A DNA stretch of 64,000 bases from Gautieria morchelliformis (GCA_015179125.1 WHVA01000035.1:62001-126000); one strand, 5' to 3'. Positions 9,869 through 23,219 are shown, numbered from the stretch's first letter. Notes: generated by a model not told the origin, from the sequence alone. A program made the numbers and translations.

Positions 9869-11304
9869 TGAGTGATACGCATGCTCCGTCGAATCTGTGG
9901 AGCTGGCACTTGTTCAGGTGGATCAGGGACGGGAGTCGTCTGGGGCGATGACATCTGTGGGGTAGATGGGATCGGGTCCGGCACATGCTTGTGCGGTGAG
10001 TGCTCCCCCTCGAGCGGTGCTGTGTCATCATCGTCGTTATCTGGGATAGGATAGAGTTTATTGTCGTTTTCGTCGAATGTAATGTTTCTAGAAATTTGAA
10101 CATGCTTTGAAGCTTTATTGTAATACTTCCAGGCTGTTGCATGTTCAGCTACTCCAACGAATATGTGTTCTTCTGCCTTTGGGTCAAGTTTAGCTCGGTG
10201 TTGATCTGGTACCATGACCCAGCAGTTCGTCCCAAATTCCTCTAGATGTGCTATGTTCGGCTTCTTGCCGAATAGTGCCTGGAATGGCATTGCGTCAGCT
10301 CCAAGCACTTGCGTGGGTGATTGATTTTTGATATAACACGCATAAGCCATGGCCTGGGCCAGAGTATTTTGGGCAGGTTCTTGGCGAATATCGTCGCCCA
10401 TGCATGCTCGAGTAAGGTCCAATTGAGTCATTCTGCAATTCCATTCTGGGCTGGGGAGTATGGAGCTGTGGTCTCCCTGATAATGCCATGTTTTGCACAA
10501 AATTCCTTGAAGCTTTTATTGACATATTCCCCTCCATTATCCGAGCGAAACCTCTTCAGTTTCTGACCTGTTTGGGTCTCGAGGAATGCTTTGTATGTCT
10601 CGAAGTACTTGAGCACTTCATCTTTGGCATTCCCGAAATAGATTACAGTGTACCTCGATTTGATGTCCATAAAAGAATAAAAATATTTTTCACGCGACGG
10701 TCCCTCGATCTGGGCAGGCCCCCATACATTGGATACTGTTAGGTCACCGACCTGATCAACAGTATCCTCGGCTCTTTTGGGGAACGGCTCCACATGCCGT
10801 TTGCCTTGTATGCAAGCCTTGCACTGACTCGGCTCTTTTGACTTGTCAATCTCAAGTCCAGTAACTAGGTCGTTAGATTTCAACATTTTTACAGAGTTTA
10901 TATTGACCTGCCCAAGTATCCTGTGCCATTTGTCCCATGACCATCCTGCTGCGGCAAAATCCCATGCCTCGACTGATTGAGTGACCCATGCCTTCATACA
11001 GAATAGCTTCCCGCGCTTCTGTCCCTGTGCAAAAATAACGCCAGCACATAATTTGAATTTGACACCAGTGCCTGTAAATGTGGCCGTGTTGCCCTTATCA
11101 GTTAGACGCCCTACACTGATAAGGTTGTTCGGCGCATCCGGTGCATGCTTGACATCACGTAGCTCGATCATGTTCGTCTTGGCGCCAACTTTGAATTCCA
11201 TGTAGATAGTGCCTCGGCCTTGTGTATGTAGTACCGCACCGGGTGAAATTCCTTCAATTTCCGACAGTTCCTTGGCATAGTTAGCGAAATTGTTTCGGTA
11301 TCGA

Positions 11305-11517
11305 TGTAAAGATATCTATCTTAAGCCTCAGGTCACAAGAGCACGACAGAACTTGACCAATGTGTGGTATTCTGATGCTACATAGTGACAGTGTAAGGGT
11401 AAGATGCGATGGGGACCGCTAGCCGGTTCCCACGCATAAACTATACAGTGGGTCCCTAAGGCGCCCACTGGGATTATGTAATAACTAATGTACATGTAGA
11501 TACACGGGTTATTTACA
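11305..11517 (-). repeat. 3' LTR of the minus-strand Gypsy
   Basis: Sense strand TGTAAATAACCCG ... CTTTACA, 213 bp, preceded by the purine tract agagggggaggg. It matches 20,290-20,503 along its whole length with about 18 substitutions and two single-base gaps by eye. Confidence 0.85.
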
Positions 11518-11949
11518 CCCTCCCCCTCTATAGATAACTATAGGGGTTAACTCCTACTCATAGAGGTCGTCCATGAGAGCATCCTCTAGAGTGGCCGATA
11601 CGATGTCGTCGTCGTCGTACGGGGCTGGAGGAGCACGTGACTCCTCCGGGGGCATCTCCGCATCGTCGGTGGGGATCGGGTGAGGCTGGTCGGCCTCACC
11701 ACTGGTGGCGGTTGCTTGGGCGCTGGGGCCCGTGTCCTCGCGGAGCATGGCCTCGACGGCTGGGTCCTCCGTTTGAGGAGGGGGCCGGAAGCGTGCCAGC
11801 TCTCGATCGAGCTGAGCGTGAGTGAGGGGTCACGGCACTGCGGCCCTCACATGGCTGGTCTCGATGACCTTTTGTTGGCCCTCACGGGCGGCGGCGCTGA
11901 ATGCCGCGCCGGTGATGCTGCGCTGAACGTAATGTTCAATGCGCGTGGC

Positions 11950-13504
11950 TCACTCGTGAGTGACCCCCACGTAGCGGGCCAACCATCTCGCGATCTCTGC
12001 GAGTGGGATGTCGGGGCCGGCTCGGCCCTCCACAGGGAATGGGCCCGTGATTGAGAGCCACAGGGTGGTTCTTTGAGGCGTCAGCACTTCCCTGGCGTCG
12101 ACGAGGCTCGACCATTGGTCAGTCAAGCCGAAGAGGTCGAGTAGTCTCGCCCTGAGCGGTGATGCGACCCCTTTGACCCGGGGTGCAAGGGCCTTCGACC
12201 CGGGGTGCAAGGGCCTTCGACCACATCCAGACGTCCATATCGTCTAGGTTGAATGTGCCATCCGCATTGTCACGGATGGCGGATGGAATTCCCTCAGGGT
12301 TGTGTATCCAACCCTTCAGGATGGCCACGATATTGTGCGGGGTGCTGCCTGCTATCACGAGACAATCCCTTTTGGGATTGCGAGAGCGTTGTTCACGCTT
12401 GATGCGTTTGAATACGCCGATCATCTCGCGCGTACGCGCGATCTGCGGCGTTTCTTTTGCCCGCGCTATGAGTTTGACGAAGCGGGGTTCGTCAAGCGGG
12501 CAGATGTCGTACCATTGGGTACGACGTTGTTGGGCCTTTCCTACCGGTCGTGGTAGGAGGCCCGTCTCGGAGATCGGTGGATCTCCGAGTGGGATGAGCC
12601 TTCCCTCCCCCGGGTAGGGAGGATAAATCGACTCAACTGTCCCCACCGGCGGCGGTAGGGGCACGCCAGGCCCGATGAACTGGGCCTCGACCTGAGCTAT
12701 CCGCCGCTGAAGGGCGGGGTCGTGGATGGTGTGCGACGATGACGCCGCTAGGTAAGCGCTGATCGCACTTTCCTTCGCAATGGCTAGCACATTGATGTTG
12801 TGGATGGAGCCGCGCAATTTCTTGCGCTTCTTCTTTGGCTGCTCTGCCAGCAGCTGTGCCCGTTCGGGGTCGTACGTCTTCCAGACGGATGAGTCGGAGT
12901 CCCATCCATCTGGGACACCATACGCAGAGTCGGAAGGTGCGCTCTGCCCTTCCGTTGTTGTCGTGGTCGGCATTGGCGCCGACAATCGGGACGCGAGCCC
13001 CGACGTTGCGCGCGCCCCCTCGCGTGAGGTGAAGATGGCCCGGCCACTGGGTCTGTGGCTGGGTCGTGTCACGGCCTTTTTGAGGCAGCATGGACCAGGG
13101 TAACCTGGAGCTGGGCTGCACTCAGCTGCTGCTCCAGCTCCTTGATCCTGGCGCGCTCGGTTGCGAGCGCCTCGTTGCGGTCCTCGACCGCGCGTTCTAG
13201 CTCCTTGACCTCTTTTTTGAGGTCGTGGACGTCCCGGAGGGGCTCCTCTCGCGCGTCACGCGCGATGCCCCTTGGGAGCCATCCCCACGCTGCATCGATG
13301 GCGTCGCCGATGTCTTCGTCCCACAGTTTGACCTTGCGGGTGCCTGTCGCTGCCCTTAGGTGCACGGCATAGTCCGCGCACGTTGCGCAATCGTCCAGGT
13401 GGACGATGGCGAGGGCGTCCTCCCATCCCACGATAGTCCAGTGCTCCTGGTCTACCGGAGCATGGAGAATGTCCGCGGGCCCTTGTCTTGGGGCCGTTGT
13501 TCAC
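11950..13504 (-). mobile_element. Accessory 3' ORF region of the minus-strand Gypsy
   Basis: Between the chromodomain tail and the 3' LTR, on the element's sense strand, are two coherent open frames (13,069-13,431 and 12,119-13,072). The first has an acidic N-terminal part, then a heptad-like coiled coil (DLKKEVKELERAVEDRNEAL). The second is a basic and Pro-rich protein with motifs such as DPALQRRIAQVEAQFIGPG. Neither looks like Gag, Pol or an envelope: I see no signal peptide or membrane span. The length and composition suggest a formerly coding region. A 22-bp direct duplication sits at about 12,177-12,222. The function is unknown and the region is broken like the rest of the element. Confidence 0.5.
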
Positions 13505-16500
13505 GTTGTGGATGTTGACGGGTCAACGTCCATCCCATCTTTGGGGGGCATCATCTTTGTGGGTAGATGATGGTGGTGGTAGCTTCCAAGAAGCGATGCG
13601 CCCTCGGAAATATCCGAGGTGAAAATTTAACCGCGCCGTGGCCGGCGCGTCACGTGGTCTGCACGTGACAGACGCGTCTAGCGGCGTCTGGGGAGGTCGC
13701 GTGGCTTGCCCACCCCCTGAAGCTCTAGGTAGCTATCCAGGGCTTCAAGGTCCTTCCAGGACGACATGGGTTCCCATGTTACGTCACCTAGGGTCTAACG
13801 GACCTGGAATTCCAGGTCCGTCGAGTTTATCCATCGATGTGCGATAATCTCGTCGACGAGCCACTCCTCGTCGTCATTTGCTCCGAAGTCATAAAATGAC
13901 TTGGCCTCACGACGAGGGAACAATTCGTCGTTGTTAGCCTCGTAACGCTGTACGAGGCTGGAATGGAAGACCGGTGAAATGCGACGGCTTTTCAGCTCGT
14001 CGGGAAGATCGAAGGTCACCGGCGAGGCATTGTTGTGAGCCTCCACGATGCGGTATGGTCCGATGAACCGTGGGACTAGTTTTCTGGGTCTTCCTTTCGG
14101 GAGAGTTAGGTTTTGTGTCGAAAGGTAGACGCGGTCGTTGGCCGCGTACCTGTCACTCGCCATACGTTTCTTATTTGCATGAAACATTTGCGTCACTCGA
14201 TGCTCTATGATTGCATCGTGTGCCGCCATCAGGTTCCATTTTGCCTGATGTTCGAACCGGGCCACCCCTTTGAACGGGGTGTCCGCGGCTATGGGCAGGT
14301 CTATCCGCGGCATATAGCCGTGGATCAGCTCGAAGGGTGCCAACCCTGTGGTCGCACTGACGTTGCTGTTGAGGGTGACCTCAACCATTGGGCATTTCAC
14401 TGCCCAATCCGTCTGATCGTCTCTGACGACTGCGCGTAATATCTGGCCGATCGAGCGGTTTGCCCGCTCGGTTGCTCCATCCGTTTGTGGATGGAAGGCA
14501 GTTGACATGAGGAGCTTCATCCCCATGAGTCGCTGGAGTTCACGCCAGAAGATCGACGTGAATTTGAGTCTCTGTCCGAGATGATGGAGTCGGGAACTCC
14601 ATGTAGTTGGATGACCTCCTTCAGAAACAGCCAGGCCACTCCCTTGGCTTACACGCTTGTCGTGGTTGGTACGAGGTGTACTAGCGATGTTAGTCGGTCG
14701 ATGACTACCATCAGGTAGTCACAGTCGTTGGATTTGGGCAGGGGCCCCATGAAGTCGATGCCAATCGACTGCCACGGTCTATCTGGAATGGGTAGGCTGT
14801 GTAGTAGGCCTTTGGGCCTTTGTGGCCCGGTTTTCATCATCTGACACCTCACGCACGATGTGCAGAACACTTCTATGTCTGGGTTCATGCCCGGCCACCA
14901 ATATGCCCTTCGAACGTAGTTCGAAGTCTTCAGATGGCCATAGTGGCCGGCTATCTGATGTGCCCGATCGATGATAATTTTGATCAGCTTCCTTCCCCCT
15001 TGAAGACCAGAGCGGGGGACGGCAATGACGTCTCTCTTGAGCTGATTCTTAGTCCATATCAGCCCGTCCCGGATTCCGAATCTCGGGTGCCCGTCCGGGT
15101 GCGCCATGATCTTTGTGAACATGGTGTCCCTATGGTACAAGTCTCGTAGGACCTTAGATAGGTCTACGCCTTGCTCGACGATCCGGCGCAGGGGTGCGCT
15201 GTGGTTCCCTGCGGCGATGGCTTTGACATCATCGTCGTTGTTGCTGGATGCGGCGACGTTCGCGGGCTCTGGTGAGCCCTAGTTTAATGCGGCGGCTTCT
15301 TTACTCTCGCCTCTGTCTTCTCAGCGAGGCGTTTAGAGCGTCTTGTCGCCGCTGTTCGCAGCTCGACATACCGGTCGGTGGGCGATAACTCACCGTCCGG
15401 ATCTAAATGCGCATCCGTGTTCACGAAGACGTGGTCCGGGTGATTATCGTCACCCATGTCGCTCTCGTAATAGCGCGACAGGCAGTCCGCTACCTTGTTC
15501 TCTACACCGTCAACATGAACAGTGTTGAAATTGAACCGGGAGAGAAACTCCCACCATCTGACCTGTCGGTCAGATAGGCTCTTTTGGGTCTCGAAGTACT
15601 CGAGTCCCTTGTGGTCTGTGACGAGGGTGAACCTTCGTCCGAGCAGTTTGTCCTCCCATTTCATGAGAGCCTCGAGCACCGCGATCGTCTCGTGCTCGTG
15701 AGTCCGATAGTGTTGCTGAGCAATGCTGAACTTCTTTGACAAGAAGCCGGCTGGTCGACAAGTTTTCCAGTCGGGACCTTGGCCGTAGACCGCACCGACG
15801 CCGGCTTTTGATCTGTCAGTGATCACCCAGATTGGCTCTGGGCACCTTGCGTCTACTGGACACAGGATCGGGCCTTACAGGCCAACGCCTTAATGCTTTG
15901 CCAGCACTTGTCGAGCAGAGGCGTCCATTCGAATGGACGGTTATTACGCGCACAGCCCGATAGCGGGGTGGTATATGCGCTAACATCTGGCATGTAGTGT
16001 GCCAGATACTGTACGAGCCCGAGGAAATGCTGGACGTCGTTGAACGTCCATGGCCTGCGCCACTCGCGGATGCGTTGCATCTTATCCTCGTCGGCATGTA
16101 CCCCTCGGCCATCGATTATATGGCCGAGGCACTCCATTCGGATGGAGTAGAGGTCCACCTTTTTCTTGCTCAGAAAGAGGTGGTTCTTCCTCAGTCTGTC
16201 AAAGACGATGTAAGGTGCTCTTCATGCTCTTGTATTCAGAGCGAGAATATGAAGATGTCGTCCATGTATACATGGATGAAGCGACCTATGCAGTCGCGGA
16301 AAATGGCTGTCATTAGCCGTTGGAATGTTGATGGGGTGTTCCAGTCCCCCATCTGTATCACCTGGCTCCTGAAGGTGCCGAGGATCATGGCAAAGGCTGT
16401 CTTTGCTACGTGATCCGGATGAATCCGGATCTGCTCGTATGCTTCTGACATATCAAGTTTGTTCGATATGGCAGCGAGCCATGTGCTGCGTATGATATCC

Positions 16501-19500
16501 TGATCCGGGAAGGGCGTGACGTCCTTCACCATGTTCTCGTTCTGCTGGCACAGATCGAAGACGGTTCTCAACGTACCGTTCTTCTTCGGCACACACAGCA
16601 TGGGCACTGCCTGCTGCGCTACTGCCGGAATCCACCACTTTGCAGTGGTGTATCGTCCTATCTTTGCCGACAGTTCCTCTCGGAAGTGTTGGGGCATTTC
16701 GGTAGTCGATACCACATGTGCTTGTTGGGATCGATGAGGTTGATCTCATGGTTGATCTCCCGCAGTGGCGGGAGTTCTAATGGAATTCCACTGACTAGGT
16801 CAGTGATTCTTTCCATCCATTCCTCGGGACGCGAGGAAGGTCATCATCCGTGAGGATGATGGTAAGGTTGGCTTAGAAGCCATTAGGCGCTGTTGGCGTC
16901 TATTAGGTCCCGGGCGCGCGGGCCCGCTTTCCTCTTTCCCATCGCTTTCACCGTTAGGTGAGAGCGTCTCTCCCTACGACTGTAGGGTGAGTTCAGGACA
17001 GTCGTCCTGCGACTCGTCTCCTGGCTTCAATGAGCCAGGTTCAGTGTCGGCACTTGGGTGATCCTGCTCACCCATGGCCCTTCATCCTCGTTCTTCGATT
17101 CGTCGTCGTTGAATGAGACCTTGCCCATGGGATCACTTCCTTTCCCTTGCGGATCGTCCCTGGGCTCGAGAAGTCCAGGGTTATGCCGAATCTCCTTAGG
17201 AACGGTGTCCCTAAGATCGCGTCGTAATATTCGACGTTTGCTACGTCGAAGTATTCGTCGTATGTCCCACGACCAAACTTGATGGTCGTGTTCGTTCCAT
17301 AGTTGATGTGGAACGGCTGCCTATGCAGGCTAGCTGCAGCGCGATTGGTTGCTCCAGGGAGAATGTCTTCATCCCTGTAGCTCGCGTGAATTGGGGGACA
17401 GCAGTACCCCTTCGCTGCCGCTATCTAGCAGGCAGTGGGCTTTTACGCCATTTATTTCCCAGTACCCCGATAGGGTACGGTTCTCACTACGCGGACGCGT
17501 TGGCCGCGTTCTGTGTTTGCTTCGTGGTGATACACCGGCTCGGCCGCCTTGTCTGGCGTGACCGATGTGCGTGCCGCCATGACTTTCGTGGCGGTTTCGT
17601 CTTCCAGCACGAATCTGATCGCGCTGGACCTGTAGGTGGTGTCCTCCACCTCTTCGTCCCATTCATAGTATTGGGACGGCTCAGGGTCCCACTCTTCAGC
17701 GGGCGTGTCTCCGTTATCCGGAGTGTCGTTGGGTTGGGGATCACCCTCCCCCTCTTCATCAATCTGTTGAAGAGAGTTTTGATCGGGATCCGTCTCCGGA
17801 TCCTCGGCTTCACCGTCGTGCCTCACGGCCGCTGTCCTTATACCGGACCTAAGCCGGGGGCATTCTGCCTTCTTGTGGCCAGGTTGGCCGCATTCAAAGC
17901 ATGTGGTGTTGCTTTGGCTGCCGCTGGGCCTGTCATTGGGCCGGCCCGACGTTTTCGTCGGTGGGGCAGGTCGCGGGGACGATCCTGACGCTTGAGGCTG
18001 TTTAGCTTCAGGCGGGCGTCCAGTTGTGCTGGGCGTGAGGGCGGTAGCCGTTGACCTGTTCCGCTTCTTGCGAACAGGCTGGGCCTGGTCAGGCCCGTTT
18101 GTGTCAACGGCTTGCTCCCTGTGAGCCGGGCGGCGCTTGCCGTTGCTGCTGCGCTTTCTGCGCAGCGCATCCCCATGTTATATCAGGATGCCTCCTCGAT
18201 CATCCAGGCCGTCTCGAAGAGTTGCTCTATTGAGCTGCTCTCGGCATTATAGCCCTTTTTGAGGACCTCGTTGCGCAGCGTTTCGCGCAGCGCCGATACG
18301 AACCGTCTCCGGAACGTGTACTCATCTGGCGGCTGTATCATACATGCCGCGTATTTCGTGAGCTCGTTCAGCATCTCCTGAACGGTTTTCATGCCTTGCG
18401 TGACTGCGTCGAATTTATTCGATGCGTGATGGTATGTCAGTGTATGCAGGAACCTTTTTGAAGGCCTTGCATCACTGATTCCAGCGTCCAGCTGCGGACC
18501 TGGCGATCGAAGTGTTCAATGTTTCGAAGGAACCACTCCTGGGCTTCGCCGGTGAGGCGAGTGCCCACATAGCCGACCTGCATGTCAATGCTGGTTGGCC
18601 CTAGGAGGCAGTTCATTTTTAGCCATCGTAGAATGGCTGCCATGAAGATTTCAAACTCTTCGAGGTCCGATCCCCCTGCCTATGGCTCGGGGTGGGCCAA
18701 CTTTACGCCGGCCTTCGCTAGCACAGACTTCTCCGGGTCTGTGTCCGCGGCGTCTGCTAACGCCATGCGGATCATCTGTGTGATCCCATCATACGGCTCC
18801 GTTGGTACGACGTCGGCCTGGTCAGGGATTCCCTGGCCTTCCGTTGGGGCCATGGATCGCTCGCGCGGTTGTGACGCCGCGCGGGGTAGGCTGTTATATG
18901 CCCTGACAGGCCCCGGGCCCGGATCGGGCTCGGGATCGGGAGCATTTTGTGCTCTCGGTTCCGGGGGTGTTTTGTGCCTGGTGTCCCCGGTCAGCCCCGT
19001 GTTGCGGATCCGCGTAGCCTGCTGTTGTAGGCTGCGCGAGCTTGCCGTGCGTCCTGCACGGCTTGCGTGAGCTGCTTGTTGGGCAACTGAGCGGTGTGGC
19101 TGTGGGCCACCGTCTCTTCGGTGTTCTTGGCTAGTAGCTCGAGTGCCCGTGTGTGGCGGCGCGTGGCTGCGGCTTCTTTACGCTGCCAGTGTGCAACTTC
19201 GAGCTCTAAGCTCTCGGTCGTCGTTTCAGAGTCAGGCTCTGAGGCGACCTGATCCCTAACGATCTGTTGGATCGTTTTACGGCTGTCCGTTGGGGCAGCC
19301 GGTTGCTCCTGAGGTTCATTCCTGAACCTTACGTCCTGTTCGACCAGGACGGCTGGCGGCGGCATTCGCTGTTTGTCTCGCTCATTTCGGCGCGCATCGC
19401 GACTGCGTTCGTTAGCTGCGGACTGTCGCGAGCTCAGACGAGTTGCGTCGCGTTCCCCACATGGGCGGAGTGCTTTCTGGACGTCCTCCAGCGTGGCTGC

Positions 19501-20289
19501 GTCTTGCAGCCTGATCTCCTCCGCCTGGTGGAGTTCCTTGCCGATTGCCATTAGGGCGGCGGTGGCGTTGTCAAGCTGCGATGCCAGCTGATCGTGCTTG
19601 TAGCGCGTCAGCGTACTTCGGTGCAGTGCAGCCTGCACCTGTTTGTTCAGGGCCTCTGCCGTCTCGTGGTCGATGGCGTGAGCCCTCGAGCTCTTGCGAC
19701 TAGAGCTTGAGTATTCCAAGTCCTGACCATCGTCTGGGGCTCATCTCTTTTGCCGTCATCCTCCTTCAGGGACGATCGTCGTCGCTCTACTTCGTGAGCG
19801 TCGGTTTGAGTCGTGGCTTTGTGCCCGTCTCGACATTGTTGCTCTACCGTCTGACGACAGCGAGACTTCTCTGCCCTTTCCTTTGTCCTCGGGCAGAGGG
19901 AGATGGGGGGGCGGTGCCGGCTCGTCGCTCGGCGTCGTCTCTTCTTCGGCCACGCTCAACGAGACGTGGTCGGGGTTTTCCTCGTTCTCTACTGAGGGGA
20001 CGAGGGCGGTGAGATCAACGATCTCTCCATCTTCTATCGTCCTGGTCTCTTGGTCCAGGATAGCGTCAGCCGTCATGTCGCTGGGCTGCGCCTGGGGTGT
20101 GGACCTCGAGCTCGTCGCTCGTGTCCATCTTCGACTGCGTGGAATCATCATGCTCGCAGCCGACAGTAGAGGGTCTACTGGAGGGTCTCAACGATGTTTA
20201 GTCGTCGACGCAGCGATCTTTTTCAAGATTGCTTCGAATCCACTATCGGTTGGTCGCGTGGCGATCAACCGCAGGATAGTTCAAAAAGG

Positions 20290-20503
20290 TGTAAAGATGT
20301 CGATCTTAGGACCTTGTATCACAAGGGCACTGCAGAACTTGACCAATGAGTGGTATTCTGAATGCTACGTAGTGACAGGTAAGAGTAAGATGTGATGGGG
20401 ACCGCTGGCCGGTTCCCACGCATAAACTATACAGTGGGTCCCTAAGGGGCCCATTGGGATTATGTAATAACTAATGTACATGTAGATACACGGGTTATTT
20501 ACA
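20290..20503 (-). repeat. 5' LTR of the minus-strand Gypsy
   Basis: 214 bp, TG...CA termini, homologous to 11,305-11,517 (about 91% identical by eye). Immediately to its right lies the chromodomain end of an opposite-strand Gypsy, while the left LTR abuts a Copia, so the two flanks do not match. Confidence 0.85.
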
Positions 20504-20684
20504 CGGTTTGTGCGAGGATGACTCCAATTCCTCATGAAATGGGAAGGGTATGGGTATGAGGAGAATTTGTGGGTCCCGGAGCAAGATGTTTCCGCTCCAG
20601 ACAAACTCTGTGAGTTCTATAGGACACACCCCGGTGCCCCTCGCTGAATCCGCTCGTTGGCATTTCAATCCCTCATGTCCCGTG
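20504..20684 (+). mobile_element. Ty3/Gypsy chromovirus, chromodomain end (left piece, split by insertion)
   Basis: Plus-strand C-terminal Pol sequence: FLMKWEGYGYEENLWVPEQD followed by APDKLCEFYRTHPGAPR, a chromodomain fold signature typical of fungal chromoviruses. It is cut at 20,684 by the 5.78-kb element. The rest of the 3' end resumes at 26,465 after the shared 5-bp duplication. The rest of this element (LTR, gag and most of pol, 5' side) is not in the window. Broken. Confidence 0.75.
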
Positions 20685-20997
20685 TGTAAGGGCGACTCTA
20701 ACAGGTGCTCTACTCCCTAGAGCGGCACCTGAGGTAGAGGAGATCCAAAGTAGTATATAATGAGTCAACAGTGAGCAGGTAAATACAAGACAGCGCACCT
20801 GAGGTAGAGGAGATCCAAAGAGAACAGAGTGAGGATCTCCTTACCTCAGCGATGAACTATATAGCTGCTACACAATGACATAAGCGAGCCAACACAACTG
20901 GCAGTGACACAGGAAGGAGTAGGGGAGGATACAATGAAGGAGATGTGAGGAAGGGAAATAAAAGGAGATAAAAGGAGGGACAGGTGGTCCCCTGACA
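20685..20997 (-). repeat. 3' LTR of the LARD-like element
   Basis: Sense TGTCAGGGGACC ... GCCCTTACA. It carries a 25-bp motif twice (20,726-20,750 and 20,796-20,820) with tatataa between (20,755). An inverse copy at 20,833-20,849 folds with the second copy into a hairpin. No difference from 26,152-26,464 was found by eye. Confidence 0.9.
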
Positions 20998-23219
20998 TCA
21001 CCCCCCCTCTAGAATGCGACGTCCCGACGCATAAGGTTCCAGGGACAAGTCGGTGCTTGGCAATCCAAAACAGGTGGGAGCTGGAGGAGGTACAAGGGGC
21101 ACGAACGGCAAGCAGAGTGGCAGGGCAGTGCGTGGCCACCATAGGCGTGTGGCAGGGTGCCTCGGAGGCGGCACATGTGGGCCATGTGCATGAAGGGTGC
21201 CGAAGGGTGCAGTGGGCGGTGTGGCGGCAGTGTGCAGCAGACACAGCAAGGCCAGAGGCATGCGGAGTGCGCATGGACGATCACAAGTGGCATGTCGGTG
21301 GAGCAGGGCGACGGGCGCGGCGGTCGTGCTTGGCCGTGCTATGGGACTGTGTAGCTCCCATTGCCTGGTGAGGTCCGCAGCATGTGGGCACATGAGCTGC
21401 ATGAGCGAGGGGCTGCCGCATCTGCAACTGTGGAGAGGCTGCGACTGTCGTAGGGAATGCACCAGAACGTCACGATGACAGGGCATGTGCGTGGGGTGTT
21501 TCATGGGATGGGACGTGAACAGGCGCGGGGCGCCACTGGGCGCGCAGGCGTGGAACCGGGCACAGTGTATGCCATCGTCACCTTCACCCCCTCTCCAGGG
21601 TGTGTGGTTGGTGGCCTGTGGCGTGCGCAGCGGCGCTACAACGTCGGCTGGAAGTCCCAGAACCGCACCACATCAGTCTCAGCGGTGACGCAGTGCGGCG
21701 TGCGCATGGGGCCACCAGTCCAATACCGTCCTGATCCTACCAGCTCAGGCATACAGGGATTGCAACCCCTGGCTTGCATTGCTCCTCCCGCCTACACGCT
21801 GATGGGTATTGCACCAGCCTCCCCACAGGCAGTGGAACACAGATGTCTTCGTGCCCATATGAGAGCCGCACGGAGCTTGCATGAGGTGTGCGTGGGCGTG
21901 CCAAGCACCGTCAGTAATGGATGCTGCTGTTGCGGGTCGGGACGTCCCCGTTGGTACTGCAGAGTGGGCGAGGGTGTGTGGAGTAAGCAAGACTCAGCAA
22001 CACTTTCCCATGCTATGCGCGCCGCCGTTCAACGCGCACAGGCACGGTCCATGCACCCAGCTCCCATGACCAGTGATACGTTCGTGACCCAGTGCACCAC
22101 GTCCCCGAGCTGCAGCAAGCTGCACCTGTGTTGAGCAGCCGCAAGTCACCAGGACGTCGCGGTAAGCCCGGTGCTACAACCCCATTGCTCGCACATGTCA
22201 CCCGCTGCCGCATTCCCAGGGCCGGAAAGGGGGCACATGGGCACGCTCGCAGGAGATCTGCTGCACGTCCCACATACGCCGGACACGTCAAACACGTGCA
22301 CGCGGCCACACCTGCGCCTGGATACGTTCCGAGTGAAGTACCAGGCGGCCCACGCCGCATCCTCGAAGAAGCACGAGTGAGGGCACATGTACCGGCGTGG
22401 AAGCGCGGGAACATGCACCGGACACGTCAGACGCGTTTGGGAGGGGGAGTGGTAGCTTTCACCCCTTCTCTATGGTGTGTCGTCCCCGATGCACGTTTAA
22501 GTTGCCACAGCCTCAATGCACAGGCTCCCTGACTTGTACTACCCTGTGCCTGCGTACGGAGCCAGCATCTGCCACCCTACAGCCCTCTGCAGCTTGTACC
22601 CGGCCCATCAACCCACGGACCTGGCTGCATGGGCTGGGGGCGTCGCACAGGGCATGGCGGCATGGAAGATGCCCATGGGGGTGCAAGGGCACGCGCTGGC
22701 AACTCCCATTCGACGGCGCGTGGTGTGGGGGTTAATGCGGCGCGGGGGCGCCGTGAGAGGCGGCCTGAGCGGCGTGATGCAGGCGCGTTGCGTGCGCGAG
22801 ATATCCCTCCACGCTTTCCGGAGCCGTGGGAGGGCGGTGAGCTGGGGTCCGAGGGCGCGCGAGCGTGCGTGGGGAGGGCTAGGCGCAGAGGGACGCTGCG
22901 CCCATCCCCGGGGCAGTTGCACGGTGCGGGCACGACTCCAGCGCTCCGTGGATCCCCGGGTGGGGCGACGCTCAGGTCGGGCGCGCGAGTTCGACGCGTG
23001 GTAGCTCGGGACTTGGCCGACATGGTGGATGCCTGGGGGCGGCCTGTGCGACACCACGGGGTCCGGGGGGTCTGCGGCTGTGGTGCGGCCGCTCCCTGAC
23101 GGGCAGAACGTCGGGGTGGGGCGAGGCGACACGTAGCAGGGGTGCCCGCGGAACCCTGCGGTTCCGGATGGGTGTCGTCGTCGACAGAGGGCGCCGGCGG
23201 TGGGTCAGAGTCGACGCAT

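Larger units (their letters stand above)
8757..11304 (-). mobile_element. Ty1/Copia remnant: integrase, partial RT and RNase H end, 3' LTR
   Basis: Minus-strand Copia whose gag end is missing where a Gypsy LTR begins at 11,305. Visible parts, sense order: protease downstream region and GAG-pre-integrase (about 10,850-11,300), integrase core with the GGEYVN region (10,430-10,700), integrase C-terminal and linker region (9,870-10,430), a short reverse transcriptase stretch and the RNase H end (IADVFTKGL) at about 8,985-9,420, polypurine tract at 8,978-8,990, and 3' LTR. A foreign inverted-repeat insertion occupies about 9,413-9,868, and much of the reverse transcriptase is absent. Broken, with several interruptions. 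It overlaps in domain content with the 27,118-30,477 Copia but differs clearly in sequence, so the two are separate elements. Confidence 0.8.
11305..20503 (-). mobile_element. Ty3/Gypsy element with chromodomain and an extra 3' ORF, broken
   Basis: A 9.2-kb minus-strand Metaviridae element between two related LTRs. Parts in sense order: 5' LTR (20,290-20,503); Gag (about 17,840-20,150) with a disordered N-terminus, coiled coil, a retrotransposon-gag core and a CCHC knuckle; aspartic protease (DSGSEG, about 17,420); reverse transcriptase with YMDD (about 16,260); RNase H (15,284-15,830); integrase with H2C2 finger and core (13,870-15,140) and a GPY/F module; a chromodomain-like tail (about 13,640-13,870); a further same-strand open region (about 11,950-13,504); a purine tract (11,518-11,530); and the 3' LTR. 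All domains carry multiple interruptions, so it is a fossil. The LTRs differ at roughly 9% of sites by eye and no target duplication flanks it, so it is old or recombined. Confidence 0.85.
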
